A stretch of 64,000 nt of DNA. Source: Acorus gramineus (lineage: Eukaryota; Streptophyta; Magnoliopsida; Acorales; Acoraceae). A program made the translations under genes and the position numbers. Positions 24,769-35,766 of the stretch are shown here, piece after piece (positions within the stretch are counted from its first letter, which is position 1; each line of letters begins with the position of its first letter). The stretch spans positions 991,026 through 1,055,025 of the forward strand of contig CM060856.1 in NCBI GenBank assembly GCA_030737835.1. Direction: 5' to 3'. The notes under the pieces are model-generated. The model was not told the origin of the DNA. It ran no database searches and worked only from the letters and a program-made list of their open reading frames with translations.

Positions 24769-26297
24769 TTCTTCCCCCCTTAGGAAATTTTGTCCTCAAA
24801 ATATGCAAAAACATCTAGGAGGGGAAAAGATGAGGATACGCGTCACACCTGGCATCCTTGAGCTTCTAAGTGTCCTCGACACCGGAATGGTGCTGCCATC
24901 GCACCTCGACCAACTGGACGGTCTTGGTGCAGAGCCTCCTCACACGGCGGTCCATGATCTCAATCGACTGCTCCACGAATGACTGTCCGGCTCAGAGACG
25001 AGCGGCTCGAACGGGATGACGTGAGCAGGATCGCGGACACACCCTTACCCAACTGCGAACCCACCACTCCAAGACGGAGAGGTAAGAATTGGCGCTGAGG
25101 TGAGCCTCCGATAAAACTCCAGGAAGCTCTCCTCGCAAGAAGGGGACCACTCGAACCGGACATCTTTCCAAGTAAGGCGGTTAAGAGGAACAGCTATCTT
25201 CGAGAGTCCCTCGTCAAGCTTCCTACAATAACCTGCTAAACTCGGGAAGCTCCGAATCCCTGCGGGGTTCGACGGCCTACGCCAATTCGACATAGCAAGC
25301 GTCTTACCCGGGTCCACAGGTATGCCTTCACCAGAAACCACTCAGCCCAAAAGGCCTTAACCTCTAACCAAAACGCGCACTTGATCTCTCATCCATCTGA
25401 TGCTTCCATGGTATCCCTTACCTGGGAAAAGAAACCTCGGGAGGGCACCATGAAATCCCGATATAGGATACCCCGACAACCAAACAAGGAACACGAAGTA
25501 CCCTAGCCCGGGTTCCAACGCCGACCTCACAAGGCCCCTTAATCCAGAAAGGAACACTAGAAGAAGACATCATTTTAAAGAACACTACTAACTCCTCCGG
25601 ATCATCTACCTCTAGATGATCACCCAACGATGTCATTCAACATCCTTTGCAAGACCGGACCCAACATCATTGGGAACGGTCCAACAGAAATTGGGTCACG
25701 AGTGACCCGCCTTCGCCTCATCCACACCCTCACTCCCGAAAGGAGACATTTTGGGACTTTGGGAGAGACTTAGACTGCTCTCTACCCCTGGTCCACCGGT
25801 AGCCTCTCCCCGCTCCGTAGCTCACCTGGTCCTCTGACCGGGAGCCTGTCTAACGCCGGGGCTGTACTACGCGGATCCGACGAAGGGGAGAGCGATTCCA
25901 CGCTCGTGACACCATTCAATAATCTCTTACCGGGTAGCCCCTACCTAGCATACTCCCAAATTCAGTACCCCTCCGACTGCATCGGTGGTACCTACTGATG
26001 GGAACTCGCTGCCAGGACGGCTATAACCCGGCTTCCTTAACCTAAACAACCGCTCTTGACACTCACTCATCCAGATACCCCACACACTTGCATAATAACC
26101 ACCAATTACACACACACCTATCCTTATACTAGAGAGCTGGGAACACAAGATGATACCTCGAACCATGACACCCGAAGGCTGCGCCCCCTCGGCCGTAAGC
26201 GCTGCAACTCTGCCCTAGACCAATCGCGGCTGAGGAGCAGGGGCACGCCTCGCCGGCTGCACTGGCTGCTGCTGACGCTGAGGCTGCTGCTGCTGCC
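24769..26297 (-). pseudogene. Rearranged interior: chromodomain and RT/RNase H fragments, LTR-like modules, gag end
   Basis: From the polypurine tract inward: a chromodomain remnant (24830-25030), joined to an RT/RNase H fragment (25341-25045; [30 protein letters not shown]), then LTR-like modules (about 25420-26060), then the protease/gag junction region (about 26130-26297). There is no integrase core or complete RT. The order and joins match 42280-44130, so the rearrangement predates both insertions. The gag end has a stop in the RLVQGRVAALTAEE region. Confidence 0.8.
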
Positions 26298-27054
26298 TGT
26301 GCTGTTGCCAGTGCTGCTGCCACCAGCCACCCTGCCCGAGCACCTCCACCACCACCCACCGACCTCCGACCACCACCCCAGCCCTCCGACGGCCACCCAC
26401 CGCCGCCGACCTCCACCCAACCCCAAAACCCCCCCCCCTAACAAGCATCTATGCATGAAAAAGAGGGAAAGAAGGCTTACCGAGGGGAGGAAGGGAAGTC
26501 CGGTTGCTCTCCGCGCACCGAAACCACTCCCCAAGGGCTTCCAACGCCCGGATCTACTCCTACCTCCGAAACAGCCCAAAACAGAGGAGAAGAGAGGGGG
26601 GACGGAGGGGCAAAACTCGCCGGAATCCGGATTTGAAAGCACCGGAGTGTAGATCGAGACCCGATCTACACTTCCTATGCTTTAGGTTTTAAGCTTTGAG
26701 GGCTCTAGGGGGCTCAAAAGTGAGAAATAGAGAGAGGGGAGAGAGAAAATGAAATTGGTAGGGATGATGAATAGTAATTTCGAAATTAGATCCCACCTTT
26801 ATATAGTGTGCGACTTAAAAACCCTGTGAAATTTCAGGAACGTTACCGGAATTCGATGAAATTTTCGTGAGAGGCCTAAAATGGCACCAGGACACCAAAT
26901 ATACAGTTAGATTTCCAATCGGAGTCCTCTAACTCAGGACGATAGCTAACAGTCCAAAAATTAGCGGTTTCGATCGAAAACCGAAAAAAAAAATGAAAAA
27001 CTGCCAGAACGCTCCAACGGTTACCAGCAGATTAAAAGTGACACATATATAACA
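26298..27054 (-). repeat. Truncated 5' LTR fused to gag
   Basis: This matches the outer part of the LTR at about 24000-24768. The join to gag sequence lies in a CTG-rich stretch (about 26284-26300) where both parents carry tgctgctgcc-like sequence, suggesting a deletion through short homology. Confidence 0.85.
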
Positions 27055-28691
27055 ATTTCATAGAAAACTCTTTTCTAATGGCATGCTGCCTCAATGCATC
27101 CCTGAAACAATCAATATTTTGAAATTTGATCCCTACATTAATGTTGGGATCCTCTACATCATGATGATTAAATGGACCATCATTTTTAGTCACAAACTGT
27201 GCAGTGTCAGAGCTATACAATTCATGATAGCTTGACTCACTGCAAACATTCTCACAGTCTTCACCTAGTTCCCCATCCTCTGTCCTCTGCCTGGCATCCC
27301 CCTCTGTAGCTTTTTCTGCCTGCATATCACCTAATTCATCTGTTATAACTGTTTTTCCTTTATCTCTTTGCCTTTCATCCCCCTCCCTAGCTTCTGTTTC
27401 CTTTGACTGCTCTAATGGTTCTTCAGCCTCAACATCAGCATAATTCCCATCCATTGCATCATCAAAAATTGCATCCTAAAACAGAGTAGGATTGCAATTA
27501 CCCATGCCACTGTCACTCTCATTTACACTATCAGAATCATCTAAACTTTCCTCTGCCACTCTTTTTTCCCCTTCAAACTCATCCGGTGTGGGTAAAACAT
27601 CACAATTGCCTTCCACATTCTTCCACAATTTGCTTTTTTTATGAATAATAAACATTCTCATGACATCAGCATCAGAATCAAGTAAAGCATACTGATCTTG
27701 ATCTGGGAACTTGTATTGCATAATCATATGATCATCTGGACCAGACTCCATGAACTTATCAATTTCCACAAGTATATCATCCATGTTACAACAATCCATT
27801 TCTACCCTGACCTTCTTCTGCCTACCTAACCTATATGCCCTTTTCCCTGACCCCTTTTCTGGCTTCCAAAATCCTCCATATCTAAACATTATGTTAACAT
27901 GAGTGTCCTCTTCTAACTGCATTTCAAACAACAATATCCACATTCATAAATTCCAATACTACTGATAAGTTATCAATGCAATACTATTTACATACTTAGC
28001 ATAACAATATATTCTCCACAGCATAACAACAATAAAAATTTATTTATAACATTCATAATCTGCATAGCATAACAACATACAATCTGAACAAGTTCTACAC
28101 ATCATAACTGAACATACATAAATAAAACAGATCCACATTGATAATTTTAAAACATTATCACATTGACAAATTTCAACAGAACTTAAAAAAATCTAACATT
28201 ATCCACATTGATAAATTCCAAATACATTAACAGGAAACCCTAAACTCAACATTATTCCTCAAATAAGCAAATGAAAGTCAGATTAAAGGGGTTTACTTAC
28301 AATGTCTGTGTCTAACAAGATAGGATCATCAATACTCGTCCTCGGCAAGTGACTGGCCGGACCACGAGGTACAAGACACTCATCAGGAGTCCTCACTACG
28401 CTCCTCAATGAGTGTCTATGCCTCCACATTACTGAAAGACGTGAAGGATTTGAGGTATCAAGAGGGAATCTTCGATTTAGGGCTAAGGTTTTGGGATTTC
28501 AATTGGTTTTAGGGCTAGGGTTTTGCTCGGCTTTGTAGGGAAGAAAGGTTGAGAGTGTTTAAGTTTTTCTTTTCTTTTTTTTGGAGGAATTTTGGTTAGG
28601 TTAGTTAGGGGTAAAAGAGGGATTTCATAGGGTATGGTTAGGGTTTCAATCATAGTTAGGCTAGTCATGGTAACAAACACAGACGGAAGGA

Positions 28692-28800
28692 CACAGTTGC
28701 AACAGAAAAGAATTTTCTAGGGGTATAGGTGCAATTAGCATTTTGATGGGGGTATAACACAAAATATCATATTTATCAGGGGTATAAATGCAAATTTCCC
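28692..28800 (-). repeat. Right TIR of the MULE (109 bp)
   Basis: Pairs with 14863-14972 and is flanked on its outer side by the 9-bp duplication aaaagagaa. The transposase start codon lies 263 bp inside it, so the TIR probably carries the promoter, as in maize MuDR. Confidence 0.95.
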
Positions 28801-28809
28801 AAAAGAGAA

Positions 28810-28947
28810 AGTGGGCTGGGGTCCAGCGAGATATTGTGACCGTTTCACTGGGTCACACGGTTTCCTTTTTTCTTAAAAAAAATAATTAGTAATTCACCTG
28901 GGACCGTTTGATTTCGTGGACCTGAATCTAGCGACGAAAACGATGTG
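28810..28947 (-). repeat. Right arm of the inverted repeat outside the MULE
   Basis: The reverse complement matches 12003-12070, most clearly at 28919-28947. It has an AT-rich ~60-bp stretch (about 28850-28910) absent from the left arm. It continues beyond the hAT insertion at 29731 with a TATA-like ttataaa near 29745 on the plus strand. Confidence 0.5.
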
Positions 28948-28955
28948 ACAGCAAC

Positions 28956-29722
28956 TAAGCCTCTCAACGGATCGGGTCGGGCTGGACCCGGACCCGACTC
29001 GTGACAGGACCCGGCCGGTCCAGGTCCAACCCCGGACCCGACGGGTCCGACCCGACCTGGATGGTTGGGTAAAAAAAAAAAAAGAGAGAGAAGAGCTCAT
29101 GTATTTGTTTGCCTTATCATTCTATTTGAAATTTTTTGTAATAAAACATTATTGTTAATGAGACTATGTTTGAATATAATTTTATACAATTCAAAAGAAG
29201 TAAATGAATTATTAAACAACATCCAAAATAATAATCACTAACATAAAAAACATATTAACATAAATAATAAACATAACTAACCTAAACAACATTCAAAACA
29301 ATATTAACCTAAACAACGTAACATTCAAAACAATAAACACTAACATATTAACCTAAATAATAAACATAAATCATGTAACAAACTAATTAATCATACAAAT
29401 CCAAAATCTAATAAGTTAATTGTTCAAAACAAACCGATTTATAGGCTTGTTATGATTGTGATTTATGAACTTGTAGATATAAAAATAAGTTAAGTAAGAA
29501 ATAAAATTATGTATCAACTAATACAAATGGTCTTATAATATATGAGCATATTTTAATAAAACAATCAGGCTCAGGTCCAACGGGTCGGGGCGGGTGGACC
29601 CAGACCCGTTTGTTTGTTCGGATCCGCCGGGTTGGGTCCAAATCGGGTCGGGTATATTACACGTGTAATCAGGTCCGGGTCGGGTCGGGTCCGGGTCTGG
29701 ACCCGACCAATTGATAGGCCTA
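28956..29722. mobile_element. Non-autonomous hAT element (767 bp)
   Basis: Perfect 8-bp target duplications acagcaac (28948-28955; 29723-29730) flank TIRs TAAGCCTCTCAACGG and, from the other end, TAGGCCTATCAATTGG. Eight-bp duplication and the TA-G-C start are hAT features. Both ends carry GC-rich subterminal repeats of GGGTCGGGTC type (28970-29060; 29580-29710), which in hATs usually bind transposase. The middle is AT-rich with no coding frame. Confidence 0.9.
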
Positions 29723-29730
29723 ACAGCAAC

Positions 29731-30151
29731 CAGATTTCACGCTTTATAAAAGAGTCGTGGGTTCGGAGGCGTTACACGGAGGGCGGCCAGAAGATCGTTG
29801 ACTGGAGGAGGTAGAGAGCGGCCGGAGGGCCGCTAGAGAGTTGTCGAAGGGTTGTTGGGAGGCGGTGGAGGCTGCCAGTGGTGGTGCGTTGGCGTGTGGC
29901 TCTGGGATTCCCACAGGCGTGCTGGGGAGGTGTCCCGAAGAGGATCTCTGGAGATCCAGGACGCTGTTCTGAGAGCGCTGGCACAAGCTGGTAGGCACTG
30001 GCACTCACAGGCACGCTTTAGCAGGGCAGATCCCGAGAGATCCGGGAACATTGGCATGCGTTTTCATGGCAGATCTCGGGAGATCTAGGCTATTTCTGCG
30101 TCCAACCTTGAATGGATGTGTAAGTGATCCCGGGCTGCGTGCAAAAACATG
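29731..30151. other. GC-rich spacer without a recognisable gene
   Basis: Several short open frames overlap on both strands, but none resembles a known protein and no splice structure stands out. Near-repeats of agatcccgagagatc type occur around 29945 and 30030. Confidence 0.4.
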
Positions 30152-30154
30152 TAA

Positions 30155-30611
30155 GGCCCGTTTGAATAGAGACATATGCTATTATGGGGTATATACATAT
30201 CCTAGGAATTGTTGACTTTGTCAATGGAATAAGTGATTTTTTGTTTGGTTGTGTTTTAAATTATTCTCGTTGGAAAACGTAATAATAAAGGTTAGAGTGT
30301 TTGGTTGATGAAGAATAAAATGTGAATAAAGTGTAAAAAATTGATTTGACATGTGGGCCCCATTGATGTATAAGTGGTGATGACAGGTGATTTGAAATTA
30401 AAAAAGAAAAAAAATATTGGGACCCACTTATGATTATTATTGAAATAGGCTAATTCCATGGGTAAGGGGAGATTACTATACCCCTTTATTATTTGTTATT
30501 CTGACATCCAAATACCACTTTATTTCCTTCACCCAAACACTTTTTTTTTCTTTCTTATTCCATGCTTATTCTTATTTATTCCCCTCTTATTACTCCACCC
30601 AAACAGCCCCG
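30155..30611. mobile_element. Tourist-like MITE (PIF/Harbinger type, 457 bp)
   Basis: Flanked by taa on both sides (30152-30154; 30612-30614). The ends are GGCCCGTTTGAATAG and, inverted, CGGGGCTGTTTGGGTGG, the usual GGSCYGTTTGG-like TIR. AT-rich interior with no coding capacity. Confidence 0.75.
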
Positions 30612-30614
30612 TAA

Positions 30615-32555
30615 GAAACAACGTACAGGCTGGCACAACAGAGTGGCACAGCATGTGGTGATCTGGGCCGATCAAGGGCGGATTTCCGTCAGTGCACAAG
30701 CGCCCCGCGACTGGGCTCGGACGGGTGCATGACGAGGCATTGACTGTGAGCTTGCTTGACTAGGTGCAAACGGGTGCGCGATAGCGTGCGGCAATAAAAG
30801 TGGTGGCACGAGGAGGCGCCCGAACGGAAGTGGTGGGATGCGCACAGGTGTCTGGAAGGACACATAGGTGCAGAGGTGCGTGGTGGTGCGTGGATGCATA
30901 GGGGCGCACGATGGCGTGCTAGAGGCACTCGGTGCACTCGGAGGCTTGTGAGGGCGTGCAGAGACGCACGGTGGTGCGCGAAGAGAGCGGATGCTGATGG
31001 AGCCACTAGGAGTGTGCATGGTTGACGGCCCCTTCTCTTCGATTGAAGATTTTTCAATCGGAGTGGGGAAAGAGAAAAAGAAACTTTTGTGGATCTAGGA
31101 TTTTTGAGGTGGACGCTCTGTTTCTAATCTCTTTTTTTTTTTGCTTTTTAGCCAATTATTTCTTACATAAAAAAAGTGAAATTTTAACTTGAGTGTCACA
31201 TGGTAATTGACAAGCACCACATTAATGTTAAGATCACAGTTTTTTTTCCATCATAGTTCATTCTTTCAATCTCTTCAGCGACTTCTTCTATGGCCGGCCC
31301 GGATCACTCTCCGACACCATCCAAAATACATTATGAGTCCATTTGTTTCTATGTAAAAGTCACTGGAAATTTATTTTTCAGGAAAAGTAATTGCATTGGG
31401 ATGTTTGGGCATGATGAAAAAAATTGTTATGGAAAACTATTTCTTTAAATGCTTTCAAATTCTGATATTGGCATCGACCTTGAGGGTTTGTACACCGTTT
31501 TTCAAGGATTAAGGATTCCATAGTTTGTAAAACTTCCCAAAAATTTTATGTATCTTCTTTTTCCCATGCATATTATAAATTTAAATATTTTAAACCAATT
31601 TTTTTAATATTTAAAGATGTAAAAATACATTTCGTTGAATTAAATGATATTTTCTAAAATTTAAAATTATTATTTATAATTTAATAATAATTTTTTAATA
31701 TAAATTAGATATTGCAAATTTTAAAAATTATGTTATATGATATTATAATATGTCCTTATAATAAATTTTAATATAATTTCAAAATTATATGGAAACCATT
31801 GGGTTGTTAGGTGTGAAAAAATGCAAAACCTTAAAAATATCTAGATTTAATTAAATCTTAACAGAGTTTTTTAATTATGATAAATATTCTTATTTGAGTT
31901 AGAGAGATTGTAGGATATAGGTATGGAAAAATATATAAAATGATTTATATCTCATAAATCAGATTTGATATCCCATAAATAAGAGTTTTTGTAACCAAAA
32001 ACTTTTTTCTCATGAATCTTATTAATACTAAAAAATATATAACTAAAATATTATTTACTTAAGAATTTTTTTTAGCTAAAAATCAAAATTCAAAAATTTA
32101 AAAAATATGTCCAATGTAAATTTAACCCATCAAATTTATCCGGAATAACTCAAATTAACTAATATAGGAAATCTAAATATCTCATGTGTGCTTTAGTTTG
32201 ATCTCACTTTGAAATTTAAATTCAAAATTCAAATTTTAAATTTAATTTTGAAATTCGAATTTTCAATAGTACTTGAACTTTTTATGTTAGACATTTTCCC
32301 ATGAGTATAAATGCAATGATTTTGATCTGTTTATGGTTATTATACTTTTTATATTCCTAATTTGGCATTAATGTATATATGAAAAATAATATTTTTCAAA
32401 TTTATAGAACCAAACTCAAAAAATCAATTTCACATTAAAATTTTATGGAAAAATAAACGACGAAAATCATTTTCCATAAAATAATTTAATTACAACTAAA
32501 CGTAGAAAATGGTTTTCATTTTCTGGAAAACGTTTTTCATGTAAAAGGAAATCCT
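30615..32555. other. Intergenic: GC-rich repeat tract, then very AT-rich sequence
   Basis: 30660-31050 is a G/T-rich tract with repeated gtgcgtggtggtgcg-like units and no credible gene. 31140-32555 is extremely AT-rich. Its two ends (about 31340 and 32530) share weak inverted similarity (atgtaaaag / cttttacat), so it may be an old TIR element, but no target duplication was found. Confidence 0.35.
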
Positions 32556-32558
32556 TAA

Positions 32559-32855
32559 GGATTGGTTTGGTAAGGGGATAAGTGTTAGGATATGGATAAT
32601 TATGGGGATAAGTGAGTGGGAGAGCAGTTTATCCCCGTTCGATATAAAAAATAATTGGGATAAATTACGAACAATTATCCTAATTTAGAAATGAAAATAG
32701 GGATATTTTGTTCCACCTAAAGACTGGAATATCATTTATCTCTACGTTTTAGCTCAATTTTGACAAATATAAATATGTACAAAATTAATTTATTTTTATC
32801 ATTTAAAATTAGAAAAACTTATTTTCAAAATCTTATTCCTTCGTCATACTAGCCT
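32559..32855. mobile_element. Probable Tourist-like MITE (297 bp)
   Basis: taa occurs at both borders (32556-32558; 32856-32858). The ends GGATTGGTTTGGTAAGGGG and, inverted, AGGCTAGTATGACGAAGG align with several mismatches and share ATAAG just inside. Three-base duplications are weak evidence. Confidence 0.5.
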
Positions 32856-33376
32856 TAAGAAATCAAATGACATAAAACCAATTTTACATTTTTTTTTTTT
32901 TTTTGTGTTAGATTTTGTTGGGTTGGGGTAAGAGAACAAGGAGTGGGGAATTCAATTCAAGTCATTATCATGCCTAATCATTTGTTAACTTTTTTTTAAA
33001 AAAGAAAATCGTTTGTTAACTGTGATCTGATCTAATAAATGGTGCACGGACCCCACGACGTCACATGGTCTGATCAATTTTACTAGTCCTGACACGAAAA
33101 TCGACCGCATAATCAAAATTTTGAATTTCGAATTTGGGCGGCAACACTGTTCCTTGAAATGCGAAGAAAGGACACGTCACCTCGACGCCTCACCTCAAAT
33201 ACTGATTCAAAGAACCACGTAGACGGTTATTCTCCCGTTGTTCTACATGCCATAACACCCATCGCACTCTTCCGGTTTCATCTGTCCAGATTTCAAAATC
33301 TTTAAACTCCTCCCTCACCCTCTTTGCACAATAAAAAACAAGTCATTCAAAAAAATTTACCCCACACAGTAAAAAC

Positions 33377-34204
33377 ATGGGGTGTGTAACATCACACTTA
33401 TTAGAAGGAGACGCGGCGGGCGATCAATACACTGACCAGGTAGGTAGCCACGTCGTGTCCCTGACCTCCACCACCTACGGCATCCTCACCACCCTTGACC
33501 ACTTCCCATCCACAACACCTCCAAAGACCCCTATCCCCACGACCGAACTCGACAACGGCTCCGTCCCTGCCCCAACGAAGTGCACCCTCCTCCGAACCCT
33601 CTCCGACCTCGACGCACTGATCTCCAGACCAATCAAGCCCTCCATCATCGGTAGTCGCCCGAACCTCCTCAAACCCATTACGAAGAGTCAGTACACATTG
33701 GAGATGTTCGAGAGGAGGTGCCCGCCGGGGGGAGAGGAGGCGGTGGTTGTGTACACGACGACTTTGCGTGGAATTCGGAGCACTTACGAGAACTGCAACG
33801 CCGTACGATCGGCAATAGAGGGGGCGGGGGTGAGGGTGAGCGAGCGGGACGTGTCGATGGACATGAAGTTCAGGGAGGAACTGCGACGGGTGCTTGGGGT
33901 TGGGGACGAGGATGTGGTGGTGGTGCCTCCAAGGGTGTTTGTGCGGGGAAGGTACATAGGAGGGGCGGCGGAGGTGCTGAGGATTCACGAGGAAGGGGGG
34001 CTTGCGGGGCTTCTTGAAGGGTTGCCGAGAGGGAGAGTTGGATCGGTTTGTGATGGGTGTGGGGGTGCTCGGTTCCTGCCGTGCTTCGGTTGTAGTGGTA
34101 GCCGGAAATTGATTGTTGGGACGAGGAGTGGCGCGAGTACGGTTGTGGTTCGGTGCACTGGGTGTAACGAGAATGGGCTCGTGCTCTGTCCCATCTGCAG
34201 CTGA
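33377..34204 (+). CDS. Glutaredoxin-like protein with C-terminal zinc finger
   Basis: A single-exon, 275-residue intact frame. The N-terminus MGCVTS is a candidate N-myristoylation/palmitoylation signal. Residues ~60-115 are a Pro/Ser/Thr-rich linker. Residues ~120-215 form the glutaredoxin-like fold (VVVYTTTLRGIRSTYENC, VSERDVSMDMKFREEL, PPRVFVRGRYIGGAAEVLR). The catalytic CPYC motif is absent, as usual in this plant subfamily, so classical disulfide reductase activity is doubtful. Four CxxC pairs follow (Cys 225/228, 236/239, 260/263, 271/274), a DnaJ-like zinc-binding module ending CNENGLVLCPICS. Length and layout match the plant At5g39865/At3g28850-like group. The second half is markedly GC-rich. 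It is one of two clearly intact host genes here. Confidence 0.95.
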   Translation: MGCVTSHLLEGDAAGDQYTDQVGSHVVSLTSTTYGILTTLDHFPSTTPPKTPIPTTELDNGSVPAPTKCTLLRTLSDLDALISRPIKPSIIGSRPNLLKPITKSQYTLEMFERRCPPGGEEAVVVYTTTLRGIRSTYENCNAVRSAIEGAGVRVSERDVSMDMKFREELRRVLGVGDEDVVVVPPRVFVRGRYIGGAAEVLRIHEEGGLAGLLEGLPRGRVGSVCDGCGGARFLPCFGCSGSRKLIVGTRSGASTVVVRCTGCNENGLVLCPICS

Positions 34205-34367
34205 TCCATGGATGACTTGTTTATTTCTTTCTTTTTAAAAAAAAAAATATGTTAGTGGTGAGAGAATCTCTTCGATGCTCATGTCTGATTTTGAGTTAGA
34301 TATGTTTTGATGTTCTATTTATATATTCATTTTTTTGCAAGTTTGTTGGACTCTAGTGGAACTACTC
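34205..34367 (+). other. 3' flank of the glutaredoxin-like gene
   Basis: Contains T-rich tracts after the stop codon, suitable for a 3' UTR, but no strict AATAAA signal was identified. Confidence 0.4.
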
Positions 34368-34370
34368 TTA

Positions 34371-35763
34371 TGCTGTGTTTGGTTCAACATTTTTTCAGCA
34401 TTTATTGGGCTGAAAGTGGAAAATCAGCACTTATGGATTAAATCAACGTTTGTTTGACACCTTAATAAGCACTGAACATTTCTCTCTTTCAGTAAAAAAA
34501 CCCAACAAATATTCAGCTCTCCCCTCGTCACTTTTATTTTCTGCTCTCGCCTTCCGCTTCATTACCGTCGACGTGAAAAGTCCACATTGCCCTTGATGAA
34601 AACACAAAATTACCACACATATTTAAGCCCTCTTTTATCTCACTCTCTCTCCTCGTGGGACATATTTTGGGGTTTTGAAACCCTAGCAAAGACAAGAATC
34701 AACCATTGCTTGAAGTTTTTCCATCTCTCATGTTCACCGAGGCCTCCTCTTTGGATCTCCGGAGAAGATCGACCTCCGCCACCACCTGCATCGCTGTCTC
34801 TCTCCTTCATCATCTCTCTTTGTAGATCCGAAGCTCGTTTTGAACTCCACCACCGTAGACTGAGCTCAACATAGATTGAGCTCCTATCCCCGTTGAATTT
34901 TTTTGAATTTCCACCGAAATACCAGATCTGAAATTCTCGTTTTCTTTTATGGGTTTTGAGTTAGATATAGATGAATTGAATTTTGTATTTGACATATAGG
35001 ATTATGAGAGGTTTGTGGTTTCTAGTTTGTAAAGGTGATCATGTGCACAGATTTTCTAATTCATATACTTATGTGTGCATTTCACCTATTCATATATTCA
35101 CCCATGCCAATAGTTCTTCCTATTTGGATATATGTATTTTGATATGGATATTGTTCACTTTACTAATAAATTTATTTGGCTCTTTCTTGTCTATGTGGAC
35201 TCTTCTTCTTGGAGAAATCGGGTTAATGGGTGCGTATTTGTAGTAGTTTATGCAACAATCAACAACTTTCAAGTGATGTAGTTTATTTTTTTGCTCTCCA
35301 TGTTGTTTAACAACGGCATTTAAAATTTTTTCTCCTTCATATTATTCTTTATAATCTCAATAGATAGATGGAAGTTTATAATCATCAGAGATTGCGACAG
35401 ATTTATCACAAAATTATTTGTTTTTCACGTGTAGGTATCCATAAAAATATTTCATTGTTCTACATAGGACATTGGTGGTTGATGTATTTCATGGAAAAAA
35501 TTAATAATCTTTCAAGCATGTTTTCAGGTTTTCAACCAAACATCAAAATAACATTCAGCATTTATAAAATGAACCAAAATACCCTTCTAATAAGCACATA
35601 TGTTAAGTGGTCAATCAAACACACTTATCTAAATAACTGCATAATATTTTCCACTGAACCAAACACTTTTTTTTCAAAACTCTTAAAGATTATCATCATA
35701 ACCTCTTTCTGCACTTATTAATCAGCACTTAAAATCCTCTTTCCGCCGTTGCCAAACACCACC
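34371..35763. mobile_element. Candidate TIR element (1393 bp), Tourist/PIF-like ends
   Basis: tta borders both sides (34368-34370; 35764-35766). The ends TGCTGTGTTTGGTTCAAC and, inverted, GGTGGTGTTTGGCAACGG share a TGTTTGG core. Further inverted similarity (tcagcactta) lies inside both ends. A more GC-rich island (about 34640-34860) resembles a gene leader and may be captured sequence. No transposase frame is present. Superfamily is uncertain: hAT elements can have similar termini, but no 8-bp duplication was seen. Confidence 0.5.
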
Positions 35764-35766
35764 TTA

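Larger units (their letters stand above)
21562..27054 (-). mobile_element. Internally deleted gag-type LTR element inside the MULE
   Basis: Perfect 5-bp duplications atttc flank it (21557-21561; 27055-27059). It has a full 3' LTR (21562-24768), a polypurine tract, a short interior and only the outer ~757 bp of the 5' LTR. The primer-binding site and most of gag are gone. It interrupts the transposase within the MuDR DNA-binding domain, and the frame resumes exactly on the other side. Its interior matches that of the 38971-48730 element, so it is a deletion derivative of that non-autonomous type. Confidence 0.93.
16144..28429 (-). pseudogene. MULE transposase (mudrA-like), spliced, interrupted and decayed
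   Basis: Exons inferred from frame and GT-AG sites: 28429-28301; 27916-27055 continued at 21556-20452; 20360-20197; 20087-19991; 19907-19842 continued at 16866-16657; about 16570-16502; 16409-16144. Domains in order: a PB1-like N-terminus, the MuDR DNA-binding domain (FRDALRQHAIRKEF ... CADPDRPWRIHASV), the DDE core (ISLDGCHLKSKY, then MSDRGKGL, with EHRACMRHLYKNF), the SWIM zinc finger (CSC ... VTGIPCKH), a GRPKKKR motif, a CCHC knuckle (CRRCLQIGHHQKTC) and a Gly/Arg-rich tail. Lesions: TAG 27476-27478; TAA 21345-21347; a frameshift near 20985; TAG 20200-20202 in the SWIM motif; TGA 20031-20033 plus a one-base loss in an A run nearby; two LTR insertions. Frame continues exactly across both target duplications. 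Confidence 0.9.
14863..28800 (-). mobile_element. Two-gene MULE DNA transposon with nested LTR elements
   Basis: Terminal inverted repeats (14863-14972 and 28692-28800) differ at about two positions and start GGGAAATTTGC. The flanks aaaagagaa at 14854-14862 and 28801-28809 are a perfect 9-bp target duplication, the MULE hallmark. Inside are a mudrA-like transposase gene on the minus strand and a GRF-zinc-finger gene on the plus strand, transcribed toward each other from the two TIRs. Two LTR insertions with their target duplications account for 8.5 kb, so the original MULE was about 5.5 kb. Both genes carry stop codons, so the copy is no longer autonomous. Confidence 0.95.

Noticed and set aside
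16872-27054. Reading 16872-27054 as one large LTR element
   Set aside because: Each part has its own perfect 5-bp duplication (tctac and atttc) and MULE coding sequence lies between them, so they are two separate insertions.
30672-31057. Two Arg/Pro/Ala/His-rich minus-strand frames
   Set aside because: They translate a repetitive G/T-rich tract in two frames at once; no domain or splice support.
31340-32555. Possible TIR element in very AT-rich DNA
   Set aside because: The inverted similarity is weak and no target duplication was found; AT-rich sequence gives such matches by chance.
33401-33988. 195-residue antisense open frame within the glutaredoxin-like gene
   Set aside because: A shadow of a GC-rich coding sequence; the sense frame has clear domain motifs.
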